A program made the translations under genes and the position numbers. A stretch of 64,000 nt of DNA from Cladobotryum mycophilum. Lineage: Eukaryota > Ascomycota > Sordariomycetes > Hypocreales > Hypocreaceae. Position 1 is the first letter of the stretch. Every line of letters begins with the position of its first letter. The notes under the pieces were generated by a model that searched no databases, was not told the DNA's origin, and saw nothing but the letters and a program-made list of their open reading frames with translations. Location of the stretch: contig CM071589.1 of NCBI GenBank assembly GCA_036429605.1, forward strand, positions 1,550,001-1,614,000. The letters are read 5' to 3'. Below are positions 25,053 through 35,332 of this stretch, piece by piece.

Positions 25053-27043
25053 GGGCTCTCTCTCTCTCTCTCATGACGGAGCTGGGTATGGAGTGATTGG
25101 GACTAAGGGATATATAAGGGGGTTTGGGTGGATGGGATATATATGTGGTTCTTTGTGGCATGTGTTGAGGGTTTGGATTTTAGACTGCTTTATTTGTCGT
25201 TATAGATTCAAGAGATTTTCAGGTTTCGTCCCTCTTTAAGATGGCATGTAATACGAGATACCGCCTTTTTTGTAATAAAATATTCACAATCTACGTGCTA
25301 ACTGCGAGAAATGTGAGACCAAGATGATACTGCCGGTATGAGTGCTTTGCAGTTCTATCACGACGGGCACGTGTGACGACGAGAACGTCTCAACCAGCTT
25401 ATGGAGGTTGTCACCGATGCCGGGAGAATGAATGAAGCTACATTATGCATATGAAGGAGGGTATGACTACGTAGTTTGATACGGAGGATGTTATGAAGCT
25501 GAGGAATACGGTTTCCCTTCTAATATATAGAAGAAGTCCTTGAGCTGTGTGGAGGAGTACAGTATTTGGTTATGGGTTAATTATGCCGGTAATGATGTCT
25601 TTTTTTTGAGAAAATAACGCCTTGGTTGTGAATTAGAAATCCAATTGGGAGGAGGGACAGACTTGGAAGTTTGCTATAGACGGCGATGGTTGCCTTTGAA
25701 GTCGAAGAGCCCTGATGTTGTCTTCATGCGTCGGGCGGCTTGGATACGAAGAGACCACATGATTGTCACTGACATGTTTAAGGCTGTAATTGAACCATAA
25801 TTTACTACTAGGAACCCAAGTTTATTTCTTGATCCTCGAATTCTGTTCCGAGGTTTGATGATCCTGTCATGTCTCTCCCTTGACCCTGGTTCCGAAACTC
25901 AGGATTTGGCTGGCTGGAAGTCTCAATTGATGTCGAATCTGATAAGGGAACGGCTCTCTACTTTCACGCAGACGAAAAATTCACTACGAAGAAAACACGG
26001 AGCGAATCTTTGCCATGAACTACAGGGAGCCACTACAAATTGTTGTTTACAGTCTCACCCATCTCGTACCAGTTGGCAGTTTCGGCTCGAAAGACTTTGC
26101 TATATTTGATGGAGTTTTCTTCTTCTTTTCTTTTCTTTCTAATTCCACTGGCATCAAGATTGGAATTAGGAATGGGATTGATATGATAACATGGCACCGG
26201 GTTTTTGGTGGTTAATAGAAAGTCGGTGTTTCTTCCTAGTTGGGTCAATCACCGAAACGACGGACTAGGGTCTCGATCGTACGATGTGAGACGAACTACG
26301 GGGTTGTTTTTGAGGACTCATGGTGCCTCTTTTCTTTTTTTTTTTTGAATTAAGCAGTTAAAACAATAACTCATTTTACGTCTCGAGCATTCGAGTGGAA
26401 GGATATGAAATGAAGAAAGAACAAAAAGGAATCATATGACTAGTCTGTTATGCAACGATGAGGCTTGTCGAAAAAGAAAAAAGCATTTGACATGAAGCCT
26501 GGTTATGGGATGAAGGATCTATGAGAACTAAAATGCTACCTACTAAAGAGCTGATAATAGATGAACTGTTTCAAGAATATTAGACCCCTTACCCCCCCCC
26601 CCTTTTTAGGCGACTTCAAGAGTATAGCCAGGGGGTTTGGGAGCGAAGAGAGGGGGTTAAGTTGCGGCAGATCGGTACGACGTCCCGGAGAAAACATTAC
26701 TGAGGCTTTTTTGGGCGGAATATCACGATATGCCGGATGAAACCTAGGACCTGCTTGCCAAGATTTCTTGCTGTGCGAGATTGTTTTTTAACCGAGCAAT
26801 GTTGTGCAGGTGAGCTTGGTGGGGGGGAATGCATATCCTAAGTGTCAAGGGTCATCACCATGGTTTCTACTAGGATCGATCTCCATGCAAGGCCATCTAA
26901 AGGTAGTTTGTTTTCAGGAAATAACAAGAAAAAAGTCGTGATAACTCGTAATACGAAGCGTCATGCTTCCACTACTATACATGCATAAGAAAAGTTCTGT
27001 GCTCATTGTTTTGAGCTTTCGTCATCATGCCCGCCCTCCTTTT
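25053..27043. other. Gene-poor region
   Basis: Two kilobases without a supported gene. A CT run follows the stop codon of the FAD oxidoreductase (25055-25071). ORFs at 25855-26215 have no coding signature. Confidence 0.4.
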
Positions 27044-27292
27044 TTACACTTGCGACACCGACTCTACTACGCCGTATCTGTTCCGGAGCCACTTGTTCGG
27101 TAGTGAGGCCCGCCCCGTCAGGGTGGAAATGGCGGGCCTTGTGTATTTCTCATGGAGCATCGAAAGGATCTGGAAGCAGGCAAAGACAGGTCCGAGGAAG
27201 AGCTCCATGAGGCAGATGATGCTGATGAGGAGTAGGTCTAGGATGAGGTCGGAGGGGCGAGGGGAGGTGATGTTATGAACTGATGTTTCCAT
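27044..27292 (-). CDS. Candidate small membrane protein (82 aa)
   Basis: Single-exon ORF starting ATG at 27292. It has one hydrophobic segment at residues 18-43 (LILDLLLISIICLMELFLGP) and a basic, hydrophilic C-terminus. Third codon positions are strongly C-biased (runs of CTC, ATC, TTC), unlike the flanking DNA, which argues for real coding. No family recognised. It stands alone in a gene-poor stretch. Confidence 0.4.
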   Translation of the reverse strand: METSVHNITSPRPSDLILDLLLISIICLMELFLGPVFACFQILSMLHEKYTRPAISTLTGRASLPNKWLRNRYGVVESVSQV

Positions 27293-28428
27293 GTTGAATA
27301 TATATATGTGTGTGTGTGTGTCTGTGGAAGGTCGCTGGACGTGGTGTATGTGAGTTTTGTATATAGGTGTGAAGGATGTATGTTACAAGAGGAACTTACA
27401 CAAGTGAAAGATGGACGTTTTTGTTCTTGTTTTGTCTTCAAGAGTTTCTGAGGAGAGTTCTGGAGATGGATTAGTCTGCCCAAGGATGCACTTCCTTCCG
27501 TCCCGCTGGTTCCACACACCTTTTTGAACAAAAGATGGGGGCTAGTGATGCCGCTGCTTGCTGGTTGGGGGAGAGATATCACGAGAATGGAAACTACCGA
27601 ACAGTAAAAGAGAAAAAAGAGGGGGAATGGTCACATTGCCTGATGCAACGAGAACTACGGCGGTTATCGGAGGGGGATTTGTAAATGAAGAAAAAGAAAA
27701 AGAAGAAGAAGAAGAAGAAAAAGTTCAGTTGAGATGAAAAGGAAACTGATTTTTTGGGGTTAACGCCTGAAGTTGAGACTTTTGGTCGGGCTGTAAGTGA
27801 TGGCCCCCCTCTCCCTTGGTATCTAATAGAACCCATTGGCTAGACACGGATACTTGATCTCTTTCCATTGGTTGCCTCATTTTTTTTTACAAACAAGACC
27901 GAAAAAAGGAAACTAACTCGAACCAGAAGTTTGCCAAAGACTTACTCCGTAGGATTGCATTCCTTGATGTGGTTTGACAACGACCAACCAACCGCATAAC
28001 GTGCCGTGTTGGAATACCCACATTTTCACTCCCTCTTCCAACCAAAACATCCATGATGGATGCATGTGTGGATGGTGATTGAGCTGACCAACAACCAAGA
28101 CAATATGTGAGGGGTAGGCAGTCTGGATGAAGTGGAAGTTGAGTATCTTATTTTGTCATGGTGCTTGACGTTGGTTTTGGTCTTGGGGTGCAGTAGAGGA
28201 AATACGCCCAACCAAGGGCCTCGTTTCTCATATCATCCATCATCAATTTCTACCAAGTGCATTTCATGTTATTAATTTAAGTTTCCCTTCATATCTTCAT
28301 CAGAAATTCAGATATCATTGAAATATTTCTTGAATAAGACTGTGAAAAAAACGATTTCATCACAGCGCGCAGTGTTTCCATTACAGCACAACTTTTTACT
28401 CATTCATCTTCCCCCTTACATCAAAACC
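27293..28428. other. Intergenic with a GAA-type microsatellite
   Basis: A purine tract of GAA/GAAAA units lies at 27688-27723 and a GT run at 27308-27322. No gene seen; it includes the promoter of the downstream dehydrogenase. Confidence 0.45.
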
Positions 28429-29641
28429 ATGCAGCCCCCTCGACCATCACCGACGCCAACCTGGCACAACGACACTTATCCCGCCATTTCGCCCTCAAGA
28501 CCCGAAATCAGCGCCTCTGGAAAACGAATCATAATTACTGGGGCTGTAAGTTGAATGTCTAATAAGTTATTATGGGGGTTCCGTTCGTCAGATCTGGTGG
28601 ATACTAGCAGCTCTGGTTTCCCCTTGCACCAAACTCCATCGATGCATCTAAACTCAACCTTCAGTTTTTCTAATCGTCACTCTTTCTTCGACACCAAAAA
28701 TAGGGCAGTGGAATCGGCCGCGAAACAGCCCTAGCATTCGCAGCCGCTGGCGCCTCCTATATTGCCCTCCTCGGACGGACCAAAGACGCGCTCAAGCAAA
28801 CAGCGGCCTCACTCCCGGCGTCTGCATCGAGTTCCTGCCATGTGGTCGACATCACTCGAAAAGACTGCCTAGCTACCGTGGCCGCCACCATTGGAACATG
28901 GGATGTCCTGGTTTTGTCGGCCGGATACATATCCGCAAAGTCGACCATTCAAGAGTCCAACTTTGAGGAGTTTTGGCAATCCTTTGAGGTAACAAAATCT
29001 CATTTTATATATACATACATATATATATATATATATCCCCAACGTTAAAATCTAAACGTTACCGAATAGCACACATGATTATATACTAGCACACATACTT
29101 ACATACTTACATACTTGCGCTTCAGACCAACACAAAAGGCACATACACCAGCCTCCACGCCTTCCTACCCACCGCCAACCCCTCCCACGCCACAGTCCTA
29201 GCCATAACATCTGGAACCACTACCCTCCCGCCCTCCGCAGTACCGGGACTATCCGCATACACAACCTCCAAGCTCGCGCAGATACGTCTAATCGAGTGTC
29301 TAGCCGCCGAAAACAAAAATGTCTTTGCCGCCACCGTGCATCCCGGATTGGTCGAGACGACCATCTTCGCCAAGAGCGGCGCGAAGAAGGAGACGCTACC
29401 CATGGACAAAGGTTCGTTGTACTACATTTCAACCCGAGTCGCCTTCTTACCTATCTAATGGCAACTAGTCCAACTCCCGGCCCACTTCGTGGTCTGGCTG
29501 TCTAGCCCTGAAGCAGCCTTCTTGAACGGTCGCTCTGTCTGGGCCAACTGGGATGTAGATGAACTCAAGGCCAAGGCCAAAGACATTCAACAGAGTCAGC
29601 TATTCACTAGCTGTATCAATGGTTGGCCCTATAGTCATTAA
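28429..29641 (+). CDS. Short-chain dehydrogenase/reductase (286 aa, 4 exons)
   Basis: Classical NAD(P)-dependent SDR; substrate unknown. Exons 28429-28545, 28704-28988, 29126-29411 and 29469-29641, all in phase. The cofactor loop TGAGSGIG spans the first intron (IITGA | GSGIGRE). It is followed by LSAGYIS (the NAG position), an active-site YTTSK in SAYTTSKLAQ, and VHPGLVETTIF after it. The last exon has the membrane-type SDR ending (VVWLSSPEAAFLNGRSVWANWDV), common in fungal SDRs. Intron 2 (137 nt) contains an AT microsatellite (29019-29036). No cluster partner is adjacent except the transporter relic on the other strand. Confidence 0.88.
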
Positions 29642-29865
29642 TGTCAGGTGTGTTGCAGTGAATAGCGAATTCATGCCAATCACGGAGTAAACGTTTCTTT
29701 CTCGCAAAAGGGAGGGAAAAGGGACAATCATCTTCATTACTTGATGAACATAAGTCATGAGCATGAGCCATTGTATTAATAGGTATTTACAGTATTTAAT
29801 TAATAGCCAGTCTGATTGTAAGTTGGTGTAAGCAAAAATGAAATGGAGTAGACAGTTCCCAATTT

Positions 29866-30200
29866 TTAAACTCCCAACATGAACAGAAAAGAAGGGTTGA
29901 CTAAATGTCCACTGGCGATATCGACAGGCTTGGCCAGGGAGAATATGGCAACAATAGGAGCCTGGAAGACAGAACCCAGACCCATACCAAGGGTGATCTA
30001 GAAGATGATGGTTCAGGGCCAAGAGGCTTCAGACTGCAGGTTGCAGTAGAGACCGTTTCCAAGAACAAGGAAGGCGAGACAGAAGTAGATAGGAGGGTGG
30101 TAACGACCAGCCTTGCTAATGCATATACCAGTCAAGGTGGACGCGACACAGAGCGTAACGGCAATCGTCATCATCATCATAATGGCCACCAAGCAGTGTG
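29866..30200 (-). pseudogene. Relic of an MFS transporter with two in-frame stops
   Basis: Reading the minus strand from about 30198 in one frame gives a conserved MFS (DHA-type) segment: TLTGICISKAGRYHPPIY, then a helix, SEASWP, TGA, TIIF, TAG, ITLGMGLGSVFQAPIVAIFS, then AKPVDIASG. The SKAGRY and QAPIVAI motifs are typical of the second half of 14-TM drug exporters. The TGA and TAG fall where family members have coding residues and could each arise by a C-to-T change (CGA, CAG). Both ends of the transporter are missing. It lies next to a biosynthetic locus that has no intact transporter. Confidence 0.7.
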
Positions 30201-30984
30201 CCCTCTGTTAGAGTTTTGCCCACTACCGAAAGGATAGCTGCTCGGAGGAAAGCTGCCACCATTTTGGCATAAAGCTCCATGCTAAACAAGCAGCGACTAT
30301 TCATGCCAGACACGACGTCCTACCATACTAAGACAGATTGGATCCATCATTCCAATGATCTCCCCCATAACCCCATTCTGTCATATCACACACATCACAC
30401 ACATCCTCTCGATCCCCTCCCCTTCTCATCCCATCCCCCCGGAGAATCCCCCCGTTAGTTTCAGTTAAAGTTCCAACTGGTTATCTTTCCTAAAGGCATT
30501 GACTGCATTGCACTGCAACCTCATCATGGTCTATAGCTCATCGCGAAAAGAAAAAGGTAAACAAAATGAAAATCGGTGTTTTCGATTTGGTCAACCAAAA
30601 GCCGCAAAGATGCGATGGGGAAAGATGAATGAGAATAGTCGGGCATTCGGCTCACTTGCGTCATGTCTCGTGTTTTGTCTGTGGGAAAAAGGTCAAACTT
30701 ACACGTTCACACAAACGAGTCAACAATGTTCTATATATCCTTTGGGCAGTGCATATACAGTACTACTACTCTGTGTGAGAGCTGCAGTATTGCCCTTTTT
30801 AACTGGCTTACCCGCCCGCGTTAATTATTCTTTTTTATATAGAATCAGTATATATATATACTTATATATAAGTGTATAGATATATACGGTATAAAGACAA
30901 TGCTTGAAAAAAGTCCATTGCCTGCCGGAATTAAAAGAAATAGATGAAAGCAAATTTAAATAAGCTGAACCTTCTTATTGTGGT
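30201..30984. other. Intergenic
   Basis: No supported feature. TATA-rich dinucleotide tracts around 30840-30890. Confidence 0.4.
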
Positions 30985-31191
30985 TTAGATTCCCCTTTGA
31001 TTAGGAGGCCATCTTCTCCTTCGTAGCCCGTATCGTTCCGATGCCGTTGCATTACCCACTTCGGTATATTCAAGCACAGACTTAATAGCATAGATAAGGA
31101 TACCGATGGGGAAAAAAGAAACAAGAAGAAAACAAAAATAGTTGTCCTTGTATGTAAGCGGATAGGCACGGATACACGTGGCAAAGGGCAT
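30985..31191 (-). CDS. Possible small membrane protein or last exon (68 aa, low confidence)
   Basis: Minus-strand ORF from an ATG at 31191 to TAA at 30985. A hydrophobic segment (FCFLLVSFFPIGILIYAIK) is followed by a charged tail ending RYGLRRRRWPPNQRGI. The frame is open further upstream (to 31434), and the T-rich stretch in the middle could instead be the 3' end of an intron, making only the tail coding. No family recognised. Confidence 0.25.
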   Translation of the reverse strand: MPFATCIRAYPLTYKDNYFCFLLVSFFPIGILIYAIKSVLEYTEVGNATASERYGLRRRRWPPNQRGI

Positions 31192-31995
31192 GAGGGGGCG
31201 TGAGAAGTATGAGAGGCGTGAGATGCCTGAATCAGTACCCAGGCATTGCCTACTACTCGAAATAGGTTGGAAATGTCTTGCATCGGTACAAATCAATCCC
31301 AGGTATGTAATACCTCTGTAAGCCTGCATCGCCCTTATGGTGGGTGGTGTGCAGGTGGATTGATTTGCCCCTGTCACCAGATTGAGGTTGGAGGCAAATC
31401 TTACCCTGCAATGAAAAATGAAAAAACCCTTCAAGTCTCCAATGAAATTCGTGGACGGCGTATTTACTGTATCAACTGCAAATGTATGAATCCTTCTCGG
31501 TCAATGGGAGTTTTGGAGTAGGGCTGGGTGATGGTGCAATATGAGGTGATTGACTTCCCGAAGGAGGGCCAACAAGTCAGTGCTCTGAAACACGGATGTG
31601 TGACTCAGCTCTGGAGTGTAAGACAAACACCGCTTTGACCCTGTGGCCCTCGTCTCGCCTTTATGCATGCTGTGCTAATGTACAGTAAAGTACGTCCGTC
31701 CGTTCACCTTGGTCCCTATAAGAGTCATGAATAATGACATGGGCTTGAATCTCTAATAAAAATAGAAACTGTAAATATGAGTGAGTAAGCTGAATTATAG
31801 AGGTGGTAAATGGAATCTAGCATGTTGCCCTTCCCCTGCCCTTACAGGGTAACACAAACGCTCCCATTCTCGAAACCTTCTTTGTCAGCAGTCGAGCCAG
31901 AGTTGGTCTCCATCGCCAGGCCAAATGCTGACCTTCCCATTCCACACCTCTCCAAGTCTCCGCATCGCCAACAACATACTCATCATCATTTCGCA
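31192..31995. other. Intergenic / regulator promoter
   Basis: Space before the AflR-type regulator. The frame of the regulator is open from 31810, but the Zn-cluster begins right after the ATG at 31996, so the earlier part is taken as leader. Confidence 0.4.
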
Positions 31996-33324
31996 ATGGC
32001 TAAACCTACCCAGCGCTATGCCTGTGATCGCTGCCATGGCCAGAAGTTGCGCTGCATTCGTACCGACACTGGAAAATGCTTACGCTGCTCCAAAGCCAAG
32101 GCGACATGCGTTTGGAGCCAGTCCTTGCGCTGCCGGAAGACCGCCAGCGCGCAGAAGAAGCAACAAACCGAGGGCCTCGAGGCGAGCATCATCGGTCTCC
32201 CTACAAACGCCACCCTGGCATCTTCCAGCACTGATCAGAGCCCGAATAGCACATATTGTCATCTGATGGATCAGCTGCAGCCGTCAAATATGCCTCCCGT
32301 TGAGATAAATCTGGACATGCTTCAGCCGGGTGGCATGCCGCCGGGCATTCAACCCTCGCCTCAGTCGCAGGACTTTTCAGACGTCCAGAGTCGCCCCCAG
32401 CACAGTAGTGGACCGAGTTCGGATACCGTGACTGGTTCCCCCGTTTGGATGTGGAGCGCCGCTACCACCAACTGCCCAACAGCCTCGGAATCGCACTCGC
32501 ATGCGCAGGCAGGTTGGCAGCAAATGTTCAACCAAGAATGGGCCATGCTCTCGTCCCAACACCTGGCGGCTTCCAAGGATATGTCTCCGGCTGCAGTGAG
32601 CGATCTGGCCGAGGATGGATCGAATCCCCAGTGCAGAATTGTCACAATCCGACAGTTGTCCGACCTAAATGTCGAGCTTTATGCCCATGCGGCGACGGTA
32701 CCAAAACCACCAATGTCTCTGTCAGAGCCACTGAACTGGAAGGACAAGAATTTTGCGATTGATCGTACCTTTCAGCTTTCCCAACGGTTAATCGAGATTC
32801 TCAACAGACAGTATCCTCGCTACTTGGAAACTGCATCCATGAGCGGATCGGAGCCTGTCTCCTCGGATGCCTTGCAGGTAGCCGATATTGAAACTGACGA
32901 CGGATCCTGTCTCCTCATCCTTTCGTGTTACATTCGGCTTGTGGGGATATATGATAACATCTTCGGGAATATGCAAGCGTGCCTCGATCGTTCTTCCGTG
33001 ATTGCCCGGGAAGACCATGCCAAGCTACCTGATGTCAAATTCGGCTCTTTCTCCCTACCGAATTCGTCTGCCCTCCAAATTGTGCTTATACTCCAGCTGG
33101 CGAGGAATCTCCTTAACCGAATGGGTGAAATCGTCAAGGCAGCAGGGTTTAACGCGCAAAAGTCCCAAAGCAACCCAGAGAATCCAAATACAACAGAGTC
33201 TATTGAAGGGCCGACCAACTGTTTACTCCCGAGTGCAGTCAAAACAGTCATTTACCAAGAGAACCGGCTCATGACTCGAATCACGGAGTTACGAAATACT
33301 CTAATTGCAATGAATATCCTATGA
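31996..33324 (+). CDS. Zn2Cys6 transcription factor, AflR type (442 aa)
   Basis: Likely pathway-specific regulator of the genes to its right. The DNA-binding domain is at residues 9-37: C-x2-C-x6-C-x7-C-x2-C-x6-C, in CDRCHGQKLRC and CLRCSKAKATC. A Gln/Ser/Pro-rich middle follows (residues 50-200). The C-terminal part contains the AflR-like hydrophobic motif LLILSCYIRLVGIYDNIF. Single exon; the ATG at 31996 (gcaATGgct) puts the zinc cluster at the very N-terminus as is usual for this subfamily. AflR-type regulators are found mainly in secondary-metabolite clusters, which agrees with the P450, UbiA, GMC and FAD-oxidase genes downstream. Confidence 0.85.
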   Translation: MAKPTQRYACDRCHGQKLRCIRTDTGKCLRCSKAKATCVWSQSLRCRKTASAQKKQQTEGLEASIIGLPTNATLASSSTDQSPNSTYCHLMDQLQPSNMPPVEINLDMLQPGGMPPGIQPSPQSQDFSDVQSRPQHSSGPSSDTVTGSPVWMWSAATTNCPTASESHSHAQAGWQQMFNQEWAMLSSQHLAASKDMSPAAVSDLAEDGSNPQCRIVTIRQLSDLNVELYAHAATVPKPPMSLSEPLNWKDKNFAIDRTFQLSQRLIEILNRQYPRYLETASMSGSEPVSSDALQVADIETDDGSCLLILSCYIRLVGIYDNIFGNMQACLDRSSVIAREDHAKLPDVKFGSFSLPNSSALQIVLILQLARNLLNRMGEIVKAAGFNAQKSQSNPENPNTTESIEGPTNCLLPSAVKTVIYQENRLMTRITELRNTLIAMNIL

Positions 33325-33779
33325 TGAGAAATGGTTCTTTTCTTTTTTTTTTTAGAAAAAGGGTTTTTTTTTTTTTTTAAGTCTATACCCTCTGTTGTAT
33401 ACGTTCATGTTCCAACGATTCATGCATTTCCTCCATCTACCAGCATGTATGTAAAATTTGGCGTTTGTTGCGAATTCTTTTGTCCATAGTCAAGAGTCGA
33501 CAGGAAGGAAAACATCGAACATCTGGCTGTGAGAAAGGCGGCTGGCATGTCCGGTATTTGTTTCCCCTTCTTGACTGTCCAACGTGATTTTGCGTCCAAC
33601 ATTGTAAATCGTCCCTTCGCGAATTCGTTATCCTTCCGGAAGATTGTTTGCTTGTATGTCGAAGCTTTCTCAGGAACCGTTCTACTTAAGCCTGGATCTC
33701 AATGGCTCGGATCATAGCGGCTAGGAAGAAACCCTAGGTGGGAATGTTGGTCATGATTCTCCGCTAGTTAAGACGAAGT
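33325..33779. other. Intergenic, 3' of regulator
   Basis: Two poly-T runs (33342-33353 and 33364-33379) follow the stop codon. No gene seen. Confidence 0.4.
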
Positions 33780-34188
33780 CAAGGCCGAAGAGCACCGAGG
33801 TTCTGCTTGCCGGGCAAAGAGCTATCCCAGATAGTGCAGATGATGCGCATAGCAGTCTTTCCATAAAACAAGTGACCAATAGCAAAAGCACCACCGGCAA
33901 GATAGCACCATCAAGTGTGATTGTCGAGAGCGGTATCAGCAGAATCAACACCGTTGAGAAGACCCAGGAGACCACCGAGAGGGTAGAATGGTGGAGACAA
34001 CACAGATGAGAGGCTTGAAGATGGCAGGGAACTAGTGGGGGAGAGTAGCACTGGAGGGCTCCTGAGGAACATCAGGGTCGATGGAAGGACTGGAAAGCAG
34101 ACTGCTAATCCCAAGCGCACATGATACCAGCCGTAGCAGAGATGAGAGATGATGCTCGAAGTAGCTTGAGACCGAGGAGAATGGCCAT
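33780..34188 (-). pseudogene. Relic of a small integral membrane protein gene
   Basis: The minus strand from an ATG at 34188 begins like a real protein (MAILLGLKLLRASSLI) but is then broken. Pieces in shifting frames read SSPSIDPDVPQEPSSATL, stop, FPAIFKPLICVVSTILP, then LGGLLGLLNGVDSADTALDN, stop, WCYLAGGAFAIGHLFYGKTA and a final stop. The order of hydrophobic pieces and the WCYLAGGAFAIGHLFYGKTAM motif resemble small fungal integral membrane proteins of unknown function. At least two stops and one frameshift make it non-functional as read. Confidence 0.5.
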
Positions 34189-35332
34189 TGTGTCGGTGAT
34201 GAATGTGTGATGTGTAGAAGCAGGTTTGGAAGAGCAGGTGGGATTAAAGGTCGAATAAATGATTGTATGATTGTGTAATGATGATGTGATTGCTGAGTTT
34301 GTCTTTTGGCTAATTTCGATTCTTGAACAGTTCCTTTATATTTGATCAAATTTTCGAAGTTTTGTTCATCATCTGGTGATATTCTAGAAGATATGCGTGG
34401 GAAGCGATGCCCCCATTGGGTATCGAACACAGAACGGAAAGAAGGTGGGCTTGAACGTGGATTTGCCGTAAAGTGAGGCCTTCATTGGCCAAGACCTCGA
34501 CTTGGCCGGTAGGAGTGAAAAGGTGTTGACTGGACTCAAGTGACTACCATCCCCGCCACCGTAGAGGCCGTACCGCATACAAATAACATGGAACTCAATA
34601 GGTAGAGGATGGACGATGGACTCATAATTCGGATGCACTGTTGGTGGTCGAATGTCAAAATCGGTCATCCCCGCCCCCTTATACCGTTGGACGCAGGACC
34701 GTCGTTTATCTTGCTGTAGGCCTGCAGGCCAGATTTAGTATCTCAACCCATGTCTTGAATCCTCATCGTGATGTCTCCATCTTGGAGCCGTCTAACTTTT
34801 TATGGATATTGAGCTGAGAATTGGGCCAGCAGATGGCTCACGTATTTCTGAACGATTACTCAGTATTAGGGTCGGATGTTTCCTAAAATGATGGTGATGC
34901 ATGTGCCGAGGACAATCTGCTTTGCCCTGGGATATCACAACACTTCAAGATATGTCAGCATTACGGAGTATTCGAATGCAGCAAGGTGGAGAATGAATAG
35001 CGACATGGAGACTATCTCCATCCCGCAAGATTAAACTGCCCACAACTATAGTTAAGCATACATCCTTTGAGTGGGACATGGTGGCACAGAGAGAGGGGGT
35101 GCGTTGGCTAACGATGATCCCTCTCTATAACTACACCTCCAGTGTTGGGATGACGTCTAAAAAACGACGTTGCAATGGTACTCGCGATGAGATCTAGATG
35201 GCGGAATCCACATGCTTAAGTGGTCCAAGGGTCACATCATCAGAACACTAAAAACGTCCGTTACTATGGAAGAACATAGATACAGATGCTACAGGATTAT
35301 CTTTACATAGATATAGCCATAGAGCATCCATC
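34189..35332. other. Intergenic
   Basis: No gene supported between the membrane-protein relic and the P450 stop codon. Short ORFs only. Confidence 0.4.
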
